Shown: positions 7,251 through 15,302 of the stretch, piece after piece
How the letters are laid out: each line of letters starts with the position of its first letter
Position numbering within the stretch: position 1 is the first letter of the stretch
Assembly: GCA_029256645.1 (NCBI GenBank)
Contig: JAQSXM010000011.1
Location: 1 to 18,778, forward strand
Direction: 5' to 3'
Origin: Sporomusa sp.
GTDB taxonomy: Bacteria > Bacillota_C > Negativicutes > Sporomusales > Sporomusaceae
Length of the DNA: 18,778 nucleotides
Position numbers and translations under genes: made by a program
Notes under the pieces: model-generated
The model's database searches: none
Seen by the model: the letters and a program-made list of their open reading frames with translations, nothing else
Told to the model about the DNA's origin: nothing

Positions 7251-7345
7251 AAAAAACAAAAAAGCACCCCTACAGAGTGCTGCTGTTCATTTACCTTCCG
7301 GCCATCCTGCTAGAAAATCTGAAACCTACAGCACTTCAACCCTAC
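7251..7345 (-). promoter_or_regulatory. Attenuator-like leader with competing terminator and antiterminator
   Basis: On the minus strand an intrinsic terminator, AGCACTC (7281-7275), loop TGTAG, GGGTGCT (7269-7263, one G-U pair), runs into TTTTTTGTTTTTT. It lies before the symporter start, so it would stop transcription before the gene. Upstream, AGTGCTG (7335-7329) is fully complementary to CAGCACT (7282-7276), which covers most of the terminator's 5' arm. The two folds therefore exclude each other. NAG triplets stand at 7344, 7336, 7328, 7321, 7312 and 7309 (first base each), the first four at 7-8-nt steps. Others lie at 7297, 7285, 7282 and 7272, in or near the terminator. This fits a HutP-type site, since HutP reads NAG triplets. 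Pairing is seen; the regulator is inferred. Confidence 0.7.
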
Positions 7346-7351
7346 ACGTTT

Positions 7352-7380
7352 ATGTTACCAACGGTAGTGGCAACTGTCAA
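7352..7380 (-). promoter_or_regulatory. Promoter of the symporter-HutP unit
   Basis: On the minus strand a perfect TTGACA (7380-7375), a 17-bp spacer and TAACAT (7357-7352) preceded by TGG, an extended -10. Transcription would start near 7345, just before the first NAG triplet of the leader. Confidence 0.7.
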
Positions 7381-7410
7381 CCTGATTTCATTGAACAGCC
7401 TGTAGATATT

Positions 7411-7477
7411 AAAAAAAGCTGGCACAGAAAATCAAAGAGTTAAGCCTAATCGCTTACCTTTTATTTTCTGTGCCAGC
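7411..7477 (-). terminator. Intrinsic terminator of the dicarboxylate/amino acid symporter gene
   Basis: A perfect 15-bp stem pairs 7418-7432 with 7463-7477 (core GCTGGCACAG/CTGTGCCAGC). Inside its 30-base loop TAAGC (7441-7445) pairs with GCTTA (7452-7456). On the minus strand the stem is followed by seven Ts. It isolates this gene from the symporter-HutP promoter just downstream. Confidence 0.9.
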
Positions 7478-7506
7478 GAGAACATATCAATCCATAATCT
7501 TAAAAA

Positions 7507-8814
7507 TTAAGCACTGATCCCAGGAGAAGACGATTGATCATCAGCTAGTTCAGCTTCGGTTATACTTGCACTGACTAGTTTAGAAATAACTAAATCACCT
7601 GATACATTTAAGGTTGTTCTGCACATATCCAGGAAACGGTCAACACCCAGGATTAAGCCGATTCCTTCGGCAGGTATACCTACTTGCGTCAGCAATACCA
7701 CAATCAACGGTAATGATCCACCCGGGACACCAGCGGTTCCGACACCAGCCAAAATAGACATCAGCACAACAAGAACCTGACTTTGGAGTGATAAATCGAT
7801 ACCATAAACCTGTGCCAGAAATAAAACGGTAACACCTTCAAACAGTGCAGTGCCATTTTGATTGGCAGATGCCCCGATCGTGAGCACAAATCTAGATATT
7901 TTAGGCGGAAGCTTAAGTACTTGTTCAGAAACTTCCAAGGCCACCGGCAAGGTTGCATTAGAGGATGCCGTAGAAAAAGCATAGACATAAACCTCTTTGC
8001 AGGCTTTAAAAAACGCCCAGGGTGAGGTCTTGCCCACAGTCTTCAGGAAGAAAGCGTAAACGACAAATTGTTGAATCAAAAGACCGGCAATTACGATAAG
8101 GGCATAGAACGCAACATTCTGGAGGAATCCGGCCCCCAGTTTGTATGCAGTGTTGAACACGATACCAAAGATACCATAGGGAGCTAGTTTCATAGCAAAA
8201 TCTATGACCTTCAATGAGGCATCAAAAATTGTGCTCAAAACCTGAATGAGAGGATTTGTTTTGGCATCTTTAACAGTTAAACTTAGGGCATAACCAAATA
8301 TCAGGGCAAAGAACATCAGTGCAATGATCTCTCCCTGGAAAGCTCTGACGGCAGAATCCAGCGGATTTTGGGGCAGCAATTCCACAAAGAACTGGTACCA
8401 AGGTTTTCCCTGCACCGCCTGAACATTCTTTTGAATAGCTATTACCGATTGATTGGCAGAAAGAGCAGCTTTATCAAAATCCATGCCCGCACCAGGCTGC
8501 AAAATTCCAGTCAGGGCAATCGCGATAATTACTGCTAATGCACTTAAGATTAATGTGTACGCAATGGACTTGGTTGCAACTTTGCCTAAACCACGGCCCA
8601 CCCCCAGCTCAAAAACACCTAAAATTAGTGCAGAAACAAGCAAGGGAATAACAACCATGAAAATCATTCTGAGGAAGATCGTGCCAACAAGGGTAAATAC
8701 CTCTGTGATGAACTGCATAAATGGATAAGCTTTTACTGGTAATACATAATAGGCAAATAATCCTCCAACAACCCCTAAAATAAATCCTAATAGTAGTTTT
8801 TGATGTTGCTTCAT
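7507..8814 (-). CDS. Dicarboxylate/amino acid:cation symporter (DAACS family)
   Basis: This 435-residue membrane protein belongs to the GltP/DctA/EAAT family, which imports acidic amino acids or C4-dicarboxylates with cations. Seen motifs are the serine-rich tip STASSNATLP (281-290), the second hairpin GVGTAGVPGGS (357-367), and the last helix D392-RFL-D396-MC-R399-TTL-N403-VSG-D407. The last matches the GltPh residues that bind the substrate amino group (D396), its side-chain carboxylate (R399) and sodium (N403, D407). The hallmark NMDGT is NQNGT (318-322) here, so a carboxylate usually tied to a sodium site is missing. R399 argues for an acidic substrate. The ATG has AGGAGGC 6 bases upstream. 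It is a single-gene unit with a strong terminator. Confidence 0.92.
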   Translation of the reverse strand: MKQHQKLLLGFILGVVGGLFAYYVLPVKAYPFMQFITEVFTLVGTIFLRMIFMVVIPLLVSALILGVFELGVGRGLGKVATKSIAYTLILSALAVIIAIALTGILQPGAGMDFDKAALSANQSVIAIQKNVQAVQGKPWYQFFVELLPQNPLDSAVRAFQGEIIALMFFALIFGYALSLTVKDAKTNPLIQVLSTIFDASLKVIDFAMKLAPYGIFGIVFNTAYKLGAGFLQNVAFYALIVIAGLLIQQFVVYAFFLKTVGKTSPWAFFKACKEVYVYAFSTASSNATLPVALEVSEQVLKLPPKISRFVLTIGASANQNGTALFEGVTVLFLAQVYGIDLSLQSQVLVVLMSILAGVGTAGVPGGSLPLIVVLLTQVGIPAEGIGLILGVDRFLDMCRTTLNVSGDLVISKLVSASITEAELADDQSSSPGISA

Positions 8815-9072
8815 AAATACGCCTCCTATCCACTATTTACTTAGACTGGTATGCCTGATCTGTGCTTAACTCATGTGCCTCCTTTCAGTCGGTATGATTA
8901 TCCACTATCAAGAGACATATTACCTTAGCTACATACCCGGGAATAATAGTGACGTAATTTATAGTACAAGTAGGTGTAATATGGTACATTTTTAATATTA
9001 ATTGTTTTTCCATCAATTTACAAGAGCAAATAGATTTTATTTCAAATTAACCCAATATCTCCCTATTAAGTG
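8815..9072 (-). other. Leader/promoter region of the DAACS gene
   Basis: This AT-rich 258-bp stretch holds no gene. A 10-bp direct repeat, ATAGTGGATA (minus strand, 8908-8899 and 8836-8827), is followed each time by AGGAGGC. The second copy is the ribosome-binding site for the ATG at 8814. The first precedes ATG-AGT-TAA at 8874-8866, a two-codon frame with only 3 bases between the site and the ATG. I found no convincing promoter; the best is a weak TTGTAC/TATTAT pair (minus strand, about 8970 and 8949) with a short spacer. Confidence 0.4.
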
Positions 9073-9106
9073 ACAAGCTCTTGAGACAATAGCTCAAGAG
9101 CTTGTT
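9072..9106 (-). terminator. Hairpin after radA
   Basis: A 13-bp perfect stem (9073-9085 with 9093-9105, core AAGCTCTTGAG/CTCAAGAGCTT) has a 7-base loop and begins directly after the radA stop codon. There is no T-tract on the minus side (CACTTAATAG), so it may end transcription only weakly or protect the mRNA 3' end. Confidence 0.6.
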
Positions 9107-9107
9107 A

Positions 9108-10484
9108 TTAATCTAATGCAATCTCTAAACACTCCACAACCGTTCCAACACCAGCCAATTGTATAGATGGCTTAATAGAAAGCCCCTTCAGATTACCCTT
9201 GGGCAGAATGACCCGCGTAAATCCCATACGTTCAGCTTCACGAATCCGCATTTCAATCTGAGTAATTGCCCGCACTTCACCAGCTAAACCAACTTCGCCG
9301 ATTACAACAGTCCCGCTACTGGTATTACAGTTCCGGTAGCTTGAAACCAGCGCAACAACTAAGGCCAAGTCCATTGCCGGCTCATCTACCTTAATACCAC
9401 CCGCAACCTTTACAAAAACATCACTGCCACCGATCATAACACCAACCCGTTTCTCCAAAACGGCTAACAGCAGTTGAATTCGCTTAATATCAACACTATC
9501 TGAGGTTCGGCGCGGTGGCGCAAAGGGTGATGAGCTGACAAGCGCCTGGATCTCCACTAAAAGCGGCCTGGTTCCTTCCATCGTTGGGATAACAACACTA
9601 CCGGGTACATCCAGTGGCCGTTCTGATAAGAATATCTTAGACGCATCAGGAACATCTATAAGTCCTTCATTGCGCATCTCAAATAACCCAATCTCATTAG
9701 TACTGCCGAAACGATTCTTAATTGCCCTTAATACCCGGTATTGTGCATTTCTCTCGCCCTCGAAATAAAGAACAGTGTCAACGATGTGTTCCAGGGCACG
9801 CGGTCCGGCAAGAGTACCATCCTTAAGAACATGACCGATAAGGATTACAGCTATTGACCGTGTCTTAGCAAGCCTTAGCAGTTGAACGGCACATTCTCTA
9901 ACCTGGCTGATACTTCCCGGGGCGCTCTGAATATCTGCTTTAAAAACAGTTTGAATTGAATCAATAACCAGCAAAGCCGGGTTTAACCTCTCTGCTTGCT
10001 GTTGGATAGTATCAAGATTTGTTTCACTAAGAATAAACAGATGTTCTTCGATAGCGTCAAGGCGGTTAGCCCTCATTTTAACCTGTTTGGGACTTTCTTC
10101 GCCAGTAACATATAGCACCTTGCCATATTGCTTAGCAATATTAGCACAAATCTTGAGGGTCAGACTAGACTTCCCAACACCTGGATCCCCCACGATAATC
10201 GAAAGTGATCCGGGAAGAAGCCCAAATCCGAGAACCCGGTCAAACTCCTCTGAGCCAGTACTAAAACGTGGGGCTTCCTCAATCTCAACCTCAGCAATAG
10301 GCATTGCGTCCTGCCCGCTTGATAACCCAAGAGACAAGCCGCCCGGCTTTGAAGTCAACTCTTTGTGCACAGGTTCTTCAACCATTGTGTTCCAAGCACC
10401 ACAGCCCTGGCATCTGCCTACCCATTTCGAGGTTTCAAAGCCACACTCCTGACAAAAAAACGCTGTACCTTTTTTTTTACTCAC
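9108..10484 (-). CDS. radA: DNA repair protein RadA
   Basis: RadA is a RecA-like ATPase that promotes branch migration in recombinational repair and transformation. The 458-residue protein shows the four-cysteine zinc finger (C11, C14, C25, C28), Walker A GDPGVGKS (99-106), Walker B LLVIDS (171-176), the RadA-specific KNRFG (256-260) and a C-terminal Lon-protease-like domain (about 350-458). The start is GTG (10484) with GGACGG about 7 bases upstream; the site is weak. Codons 3-5 form a run of nine A. It lies downstream of clpC as in other Firmicutes, but a long hairpin separates them, so it likely has its own start site or depends on read-through. DisA, its usual next gene, is about 4 kb away. 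Confidence 0.96.
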   Translation of the reverse strand: MSKKKGTAFFCQECGFETSKWVGRCQGCGAWNTMVEEPVHKELTSKPGGLSLGLSSGQDAMPIAEVEIEEAPRFSTGSEEFDRVLGFGLLPGSLSIIVGDPGVGKSSLTLKICANIAKQYGKVLYVTGEESPKQVKMRANRLDAIEEHLFILSETNLDTIQQQAERLNPALLVIDSIQTVFKADIQSAPGSISQVRECAVQLLRLAKTRSIAVILIGHVLKDGTLAGPRALEHIVDTVLYFEGERNAQYRVLRAIKNRFGSTNEIGLFEMRNEGLIDVPDASKIFLSERPLDVPGSVVIPTMEGTRPLLVEIQALVSSSPFAPPRRTSDSVDIKRIQLLLAVLEKRVGVMIGGSDVFVKVAGGIKVDEPAMDLALVVALVSSYRNCNTSSGTVVIGEVGLAGEVRAITQIEMRIREAERMGFTRVILPKGNLKGLSIKPSIQLAGVGTVVECLEIALD

Positions 10485-10535
10485 CTATATACCGTCCAAT
10501 CTCGTAGGCCGACCTACATATAGTCATATCATCAT

Positions 10536-10574
10536 AACGCGAAAAAGCACTCAACGTGAGTGCTTTTTCGCGTT
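10536..10574 (-). terminator. Terminator between clpC and radA, probably bidirectional
   Basis: An 18-bp perfect inverted repeat (10536-10553 with 10557-10574) has a 3-base loop. Its core GCACTCA/TGAGTGC is flanked by AAAAA and TTTTT, so on either strand a stem followed by five Ts can form. It lies 22 bases after the clpC stop. Confidence 0.88.
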
Positions 10575-10596
10575 TGTTACTTTAGTTTCCTGCTTA

Positions 10597-13047
10597 TCAG
10601 GACTTTTTTGCAAATTTTAATTTACCAGTGTCATCGGTATCAACAAAGACAGTATCACCGCCTGTTACCGATTGCCGGATAATCATCTCCGAAACCTCAT
10701 CTTCAATCATCTTTTGAATAGCACGCCGGAGTGGACGGGCACCAAAGGCGTGGTCACGGCCTTCTTTTAGCAGTTCGCTCTTAGCAGCATCAGTCAATTC
10801 CATATTTAGGTCAGCATCGGTAAGCCGCTTGGTTACCTCTTGCAGCATAATCTCAACAATTTGTTTCAAATCTTCATCTGTCAGGCTGCTAAATACTATA
10901 ATCTCATCAATCCGATTCAAAAACTCTGGTCTAAATATCCGTTTAACCTCATCTAAAACCCGGCTCTTAGCCGCTTCCCCGTCATTGGCATTAGCCCGTT
11001 CTTCAGACAAAAATCCCAGCCCGGCAGCATCCCTTTTCAAATGCTGTGACCCGACATTAGAGGTCATAATAATAACCGTGTTTTTAAAATCAACTGTCCG
11101 CCCCTGGCTGTCGGTTAACCTGCCGTCTTCCAGAACCTGCAACAACATGTTGAAGACATCATAATGGGCCTTTTCAATTTCGTCCAATAGAATAACCGAG
11201 AACGGTTTACGGCGTACAGCGTCGGTCAACTGGCCGCCTTCCTCATACCCCACGTAGCCGGGAGGCGCACCTACCAGGCGGGATACGGTGTGCTTCTCCA
11301 TGTATTCGGACATATCAAGGCGGATCATCGCTGTCTCATCACCAAATAATGCTTCGGCCAAAGCCCGTGATAATTCTGTTTTGCCGACACCTGTCGGCCC
11401 CAGGAATAAGAAGGATCCAATCGGCCGTTTAGGGTCTTTCAGGCCAGCGCGGGCCCGCCGTACAGCACGAGCCACCGCCTGAACAGCCTGATGCTGCCCA
11501 ATGACCCGGGTGTGTAAAATATCTTCCATCTTTAAGAGCCGCTCAGACTCTTCTTCAGCCAGTTTTTTGAGCGGAATACGTGTCCAGGTTGATACAACAT
11601 GAGCGATATCCTCAGCAGTAACAACAATCCGCTCACTGCCGCGCTGCTTCCAGGATTTCTGCTTATTCTCAAGTTCTTCACGAATTTGCTGCTCCATATC
11701 CCGAAGCTTAGCCGCCCGCTCAAACTCCTGGGAGGCAATGGCAGCCTCTTTTTCTGTCCGGGCCTGTTCCAGCCGCTGCTCAATCTCTTTAACATCAGGC
11801 GGTACCGCAAAAGCCTGCAAGCGTACCCGGGATGCGGCCTCATCCATTAAATCGATGGCCTTATCAGGCAAAAATCTGTCAGAGATGTAGCGGTGAGACA
11901 GTTTAACAGCCGCGTCAATGGCTTCATCGGTAATCTGCGCCCTGTGAAAAGCCTCATATTTATCCCTGATGCCTCGCAAAATATCGACTGCATCTTCAAC
12001 GCTGGGCTCCCCAACCGTGATGGGTTGGAAGCGCCGCTCAAGCGCGGCATCTTTTTCAATGTATTTTTTATATTCGTTGAGCGTTGTTGCGCCAATGACC
12101 TGCAATTCACCTCTGGCTAAAGAGGGTTTTAAAATATTAGCCGCATCAATGGCCCCCTCGGCGGCACCAGCGCCAATGAGCGTATGCAGTTCATCAATAA
12201 ATAATATAACCTTGCCGGATTCCCGGATCTCATCCATCACTTTTTTCAGGCGTTCTTCAAACTCACCGCGATATTTAGTCCCGGCGACCATCGACGCCAT
12301 ATTAAGTGAAACAACACGCTTGTTGCGTAGTATTTCCGGTACCTGCCCCTCAACGATTCGTTTAGCTAACCCTTCAGCAATCGCTGTTTTGCCGACACCC
12401 GGCTCACCGATCAACACCGGGTTATTTTTGGTACGCCGTAAGAGAATTTGAATGACCCGCTCTATTTCAGCAGCCCGGCCTATCACCGGGTCAATTTTCC
12501 CTTCCTGAGACATCTTATTCAAGTCACGGCCAAACTCATCTAAAAGCGGTGTTGTACTCCCTGCCGGCCGTTCAGTACCGGGCGCCTTGGGCTGAGGACT
12601 TTGCCCTGACATCGAATAACCGCCCAGCATTTCAATAACGCGCTGACGCATGAGATTAACATCTACACCCATGCCTGACAATACTTGAGCAGCAATGCCT
12701 TCACCCTCCCTCACCAGCCCCAGGAGAATATGTTCAGTACCTACATAATTATGTCCCAAACGCAGGGCTTCTTCCATGGCCAGTTCAATGATCTTTTTGG
12801 CCCGGGGAGTGTAACCAATATCAGTACTCTGATCCTGGCCCTGACCGAGTATACTTTCTACTTGCGCCCGAACAGACTCTACGTCCAAGTTCAGCGAAGC
12901 CAGTGCCTTGGCAGCTATCCCTTCACCTTCCCGAAATAGCCCTAACAGCAGATGCTCTGTACCGATATACCCATGACCATATCTGGCTGCCTCCTGCTGC
13001 GCTAAAATTAAAACTTTCCGCGCACGATCAGTAAATCTATTAAACAT
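10597..13047 (-). CDS. clpC: ATP-dependent Clp protease ATP-binding subunit ClpC
   Basis: ClpC unfolds proteins and feeds them to ClpP; with McsB it degrades phosphoarginine-marked proteins. The 816-residue protein has a double Clp_N domain (about 1-145), AAA+ domain 1 with Walker A GEPGVGKT (214-221) and Walker B ILFIDE (281-286), and a UVR-type coiled middle domain (about 420-460) typical of ClpC. AAA+ domain 2 has Walker A GPTGVGKT (550-557) and LDEIE (621-625). An LGF loop (677-679) fits ClpP docking. Length is normal for the family. The ATG has AGGGGGG 8 bases upstream and the gene overlaps the mcsB end by 8 bp, so translation may be coupled. It is controlled by the CtsR promoter and ends at a strong hairpin. 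Confidence 0.97.
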   Translation of the reverse strand: MFNRFTDRARKVLILAQQEAARYGHGYIGTEHLLLGLFREGEGIAAKALASLNLDVESVRAQVESILGQGQDQSTDIGYTPRAKKIIELAMEEALRLGHNYVGTEHILLGLVREGEGIAAQVLSGMGVDVNLMRQRVIEMLGGYSMSGQSPQPKAPGTERPAGSTTPLLDEFGRDLNKMSQEGKIDPVIGRAAEIERVIQILLRRTKNNPVLIGEPGVGKTAIAEGLAKRIVEGQVPEILRNKRVVSLNMASMVAGTKYRGEFEERLKKVMDEIRESGKVILFIDELHTLIGAGAAEGAIDAANILKPSLARGELQVIGATTLNEYKKYIEKDAALERRFQPITVGEPSVEDAVDILRGIRDKYEAFHRAQITDEAIDAAVKLSHRYISDRFLPDKAIDLMDEAASRVRLQAFAVPPDVKEIEQRLEQARTEKEAAIASQEFERAAKLRDMEQQIREELENKQKSWKQRGSERIVVTAEDIAHVVSTWTRIPLKKLAEEESERLLKMEDILHTRVIGQHQAVQAVARAVRRARAGLKDPKRPIGSFLFLGPTGVGKTELSRALAEALFGDETAMIRLDMSEYMEKHTVSRLVGAPPGYVGYEEGGQLTDAVRRKPFSVILLDEIEKAHYDVFNMLLQVLEDGRLTDSQGRTVDFKNTVIIMTSNVGSQHLKRDAAGLGFLSEERANANDGEAAKSRVLDEVKRIFRPEFLNRIDEIIVFSSLTDEDLKQIVEIMLQEVTKRLTDADLNMELTDAAKSELLKEGRDHAFGARPLRRAIQKMIEDEVSEMIIRQSVTGGDTVFVDTDDTGKLKFAKKS

Positions 13048-14122
13048 TGTTACAACCCCCCTTAAGTTTGCGACGAATTAATTTAGCCCGCAATGCATTG
13101 CGTTCAGACTGATTTAAAGCTGTCTCCCCTACTAAATTCTGTAAGAAATTTGGTCGGGTTGTTACTAAAAGCTCGTTGAATACCTCTGGCGGCGCTTCAT
13201 CAATGATGCCAAGATCGATCCCCAGCCGGACTTCACTTAAAAGTGCCAAAGCCTCCTGTGAGGAAATGCGCTGCGCATAGCGGAGTACACCATACGCCCG
13301 CCATACCCGGTCTGACAAAGCATCTCCTGAATCATTATCCAACAGGCTTCTGGCTGTACGCTCTTTATCAACCACTTGTTTGACCACACCGCTCAGGTTA
13401 TTTATAATATCCTGTTCGGTTCGGCCCAAAGTAATCTGGTTTGATATCTGAAATATATTGCCGGCGGCCTCAGTACCTTCACCATATAAGCCGCGCACTG
13501 CCAATCCTAACTGGGTGGCAACAGCCATAATTCTCCCTACCTGCTTCGTGAGTGCCAACGCCGGTAAATGAACCATAACCGAGGCCCTTAAGCCTGTGCC
13601 CATATTTGTCGGACAAGCAGTCAGATAACCGATATGTTCCATAAACGCCAAATCATGCTTGGCTTCGATCACATCATCGACAGTGTTAGCTTTATTAAAA
13701 GCGTCCGTCAGGTTGAGGCCCGATTCTAAACACTGCAGGCGCAGGTGATCCTCTTCATTAACCATAATACTTACACCGGCGTCATCGCGCACAATAAGTG
13801 CCCTGTTTTCTGGTTCTGCCGCATGAGTAGGGCTAATGATGTGCTTCTCAACCAACACATACCGGTCTAAGGGCGCTAAATGCTCTAGTTCAATAAACGC
13901 GTACTCATGTCCGTCTTCAGCCTTAAGTGCTGCAGAAACATCTTTAAACTCAGCCATGATTTCACCAAGTATAGCAGCCGAAGCGCGTCCTGGAAAGGGC
14001 TGGCACTTCAGATTGCGGGCCAAACGAACCCGGCTGGTAAGAACAATATCACCTTCCGGCCCTGTACCACTTAACCATGGCGTCAATGGCTGGTTGAGCA
14101 GACTCTTCAATATACTAGCCAT
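13040..14122 (-). CDS. mcsB: Protein arginine kinase McsB
   Basis: McsB phosphorylates arginines on damaged proteins and on CtsR, marking them for ClpC-ClpP. The 360-residue protein resembles the catalytic half of phosphagen kinases. It shows SRVRLARNL (30-38), FPGR (43-46), NEEDHLRLQ (122-130), TACPTN with C170 (168-173), the GTGLRAS loop (175-181) and [12 protein letters not shown] near residue 220. The C-terminal phosphoarginine-sensing RDxxRA motif reads RNALRA (341-346). The ATG follows GGAGGA and overlaps the mcsA end by 8 bp; its own end overlaps the clpC start by 8 bp. This tight packing matches the known need for McsA and ClpC. Confidence 0.96.
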   Translation of the reverse strand: MASILKSLLNQPLTPWLSGTGPEGDIVLTSRVRLARNLKCQPFPGRASAAILGEIMAEFKDVSAALKAEDGHEYAFIELEHLAPLDRYVLVEKHIISPTHAAEPENRALIVRDDAGVSIMVNEEDHLRLQCLESGLNLTDAFNKANTVDDVIEAKHDLAFMEHIGYLTACPTNMGTGLRASVMVHLPALALTKQVGRIMAVATQLGLAVRGLYGEGTEAAGNIFQISNQITLGRTEQDIINNLSGVVKQVVDKERTARSLLDNDSGDALSDRVWRAYGVLRYAQRISSQEALALLSEVRLGIDLGIIDEAPPEVFNELLVTTRPNFLQNLVGETALNQSERNALRAKLIRRKLKGGCNNV

Positions 14123-14666
14123 CTGCCATTCCTCCTACGCCATCTGGATCGGCAAGCTGTTTTTCCAGTGCTCTTATCTCATCCCTGAGCTTGGCTGCAA
14201 GTTCATATTCTTCACGATTGACATGCTGCTCCAGCTCATGTCGCAGCCGTTTGATACGCTGCTCCACACCAAAACGGATACCGCCACGCTTAGGCGTTTT
14301 ACCGGCATGGGCAGCAGTACCGTGAATACGCTTAAAAAGTGGTTCCAGCTGGCCGCTAAACGCCTGATAACAACCACTGCAGCCAAACTTACCACTGCGG
14401 GTAAACTCGCTGTAACTAAGGCCGCAATCAGCACAGACAGGTTCAAGTGCTTGCCGTGCAGTATCTGTCAGGGTATAATTAAACATTTCTTTCAGAAAAT
14501 CATGAACAGAGAATTTACTGCCAAAGAGATTATTGATCCCTTTGCCCATAATCTCTCCTGATTTGTGTGCACACTGTTCACACAAATGTTTTTCCACCTT
14601 TTGCTGGTTGACAATTTTGGTAATGTGCACACAGGCGGGCTCTTTTTGACAATCGTCACATAACAT
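14115..14666 (-). CDS. mcsA: McsA, zinc-finger activator of McsB
   Basis: McsA activates the McsB kinase and helps regulate CtsR. The 183-residue protein has two zinc-binding cysteine pairs near the start (C3/C6 and C29/C32), a second set (C78/C81 and C96/C99) and a C-terminal UVR domain (about 140-172, LRHELEQHVNREEYELAAKL) like that in ClpC. I chose the ATG at 14666 because GGAGGC lies 7 bases upstream and the family starts with a short leader into CxxC. An upstream ATG pair overlapping the ctsR stop has no ribosome-binding site. It sits between ctsR and mcsB in the usual order. Confidence 0.95.
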   Translation of the reverse strand: MLCDDCQKEPACVHITKIVNQQKVEKHLCEQCAHKSGEIMGKGINNLFGSKFSVHDFLKEMFNYTLTDTARQALEPVCADCGLSYSEFTRSGKFGCSGCYQAFSGQLEPLFKRIHGTAAHAGKTPKRGGIRFGVEQRIKRLRHELEQHVNREEYELAAKLRDEIRALEKQLADPDGVGGMADG

Positions 14667-14686
14667 TTTATTTGCCTCCGTACTCA

Positions 14687-15145
14687 TCATTCATTCTGGG
14701 TAGCTAATGTCAGCAGAAGTGACTTTAAAAGTGGTATACGTTCTTTGGGTTCAAGCCGCTCATGCAGGATCGAAAAACATTTATAAATCAGCGCGGCTTC
14801 ACGGCTTGTCATGAGATTATGGCTGCGCAGGTGGGTGACAATTGCTTTTAGATCAGCTAAACTCATGCTGTCATCCATCTGATTGGCAGCATCCTGATAT
14901 ACAAGTGTTTGTACCGGGATGCGGGCAATCCGGACAAAACCACCAGAACCGCGACGCGATTCGACGATAAACCCCCGCTCAATCGTAAAGCGGGTACTGA
15001 GTACATAGCTGATTTGGGAGGGCGCACAGTCAAGCTCTTCGGCCATTTCATTACGTCTCAAGATAATGATTTCATCTTGCTCGTGTGACATCTCACGCAA
15101 AATCCATTGTTCAATGATATCGGCTAGATTATTCAGGTCCCTCAC
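14687..15145 (-). CDS. ctsR: Transcriptional repressor CtsR
   Basis: CtsR is the dimeric winged-helix repressor of class III heat-shock genes (clpC, clpP, clpE). The protein begins NNLADIIEQWIL; the helix-turn-helix spans about 32-56 (NEMAEELDCAPSQISYVLSTRF) and the wing is R64-R-G-S-G-G-F70. This is the loop that touches DNA and senses temperature. The C-terminal half is the McsB/ClpC-interacting helical domain. I chose GTG 15145 (152 residues, close to the 154 of B. subtilis). The frame is open upstream to an ATG at 15196, but that lies upstream of the predicted -10 box and so would not be transcribed. AGAGGGG lies very close to the GTG; a CTG at 15136 is an alternative start. Confidence 0.93.
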   Translation of the reverse strand: MRDLNNLADIIEQWILREMSHEQDEIIILRRNEMAEELDCAPSQISYVLSTRFTIERGFIVESRRGSGGFVRIARIPVQTLVYQDAANQMDDSMSLADLKAIVTHLRSHNLMTSREAALIYKCFSILHERLEPKERIPLLKSLLLTLATQNE

Positions 15146-15151
15146 CCCCTC

Positions 15152-15207
15152 TTTGACTTTATCTGATCTTTTGACTTTATTGTATTTTAATCTCATCTAT
15201 ATTGCAA
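15152..15207 (-). promoter_or_regulatory. ctsR operon promoter with CtsR-type operator heptamers
   Basis: On the minus strand TTGCAA (15207-15202), a 17-bp spacer and TACAAT (15184-15179) form a promoter that should start near 15172. Two copies of AGTCAAA (15176-15170 and 15158-15152) cover that start site. AGTCAAA is the CtsR heptamer, but the usual operator has two copies 3 bases apart, whereas these are 11 bases apart. A degenerate GATCAGA lies between them. Confidence 0.7.
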
Positions 15208-15302
15208 CAGACGCGATCTGGCAAAATCAGCCTTATGAGAGAAATTAATAATGATTATCTCTAAATATCTCACCTGATATAAGTATTGCTCAAGAATACT
15301 AC

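Noticed and set aside
7240..7443. A 67-codon plus-strand open frame
   Set aside because: It runs antisense across the symporter promoter, leader and part of the upstream terminator, has no ribosome-binding site, and its product resembles nothing known.
10470..10478. Run of nine A in radA codons 3-5 as a phase-variation switch
   Set aside because: AAA-rich starts are common in RadA proteins with MSKKK openings, and a housekeeping repair gene is an unlikely target for phase variation.
13836..14561. Long plus-strand open frame of about 240 codons
   Set aside because: It is antisense to mcsB and mcsA, both firmly identified by motifs, and crosses their junction.
15270..15302. Terminator after the methyltransferase gene
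   Set aside because: Only a 6-bp AGTATT/AATACT hairpin with no T-tract is present; too weak to call.
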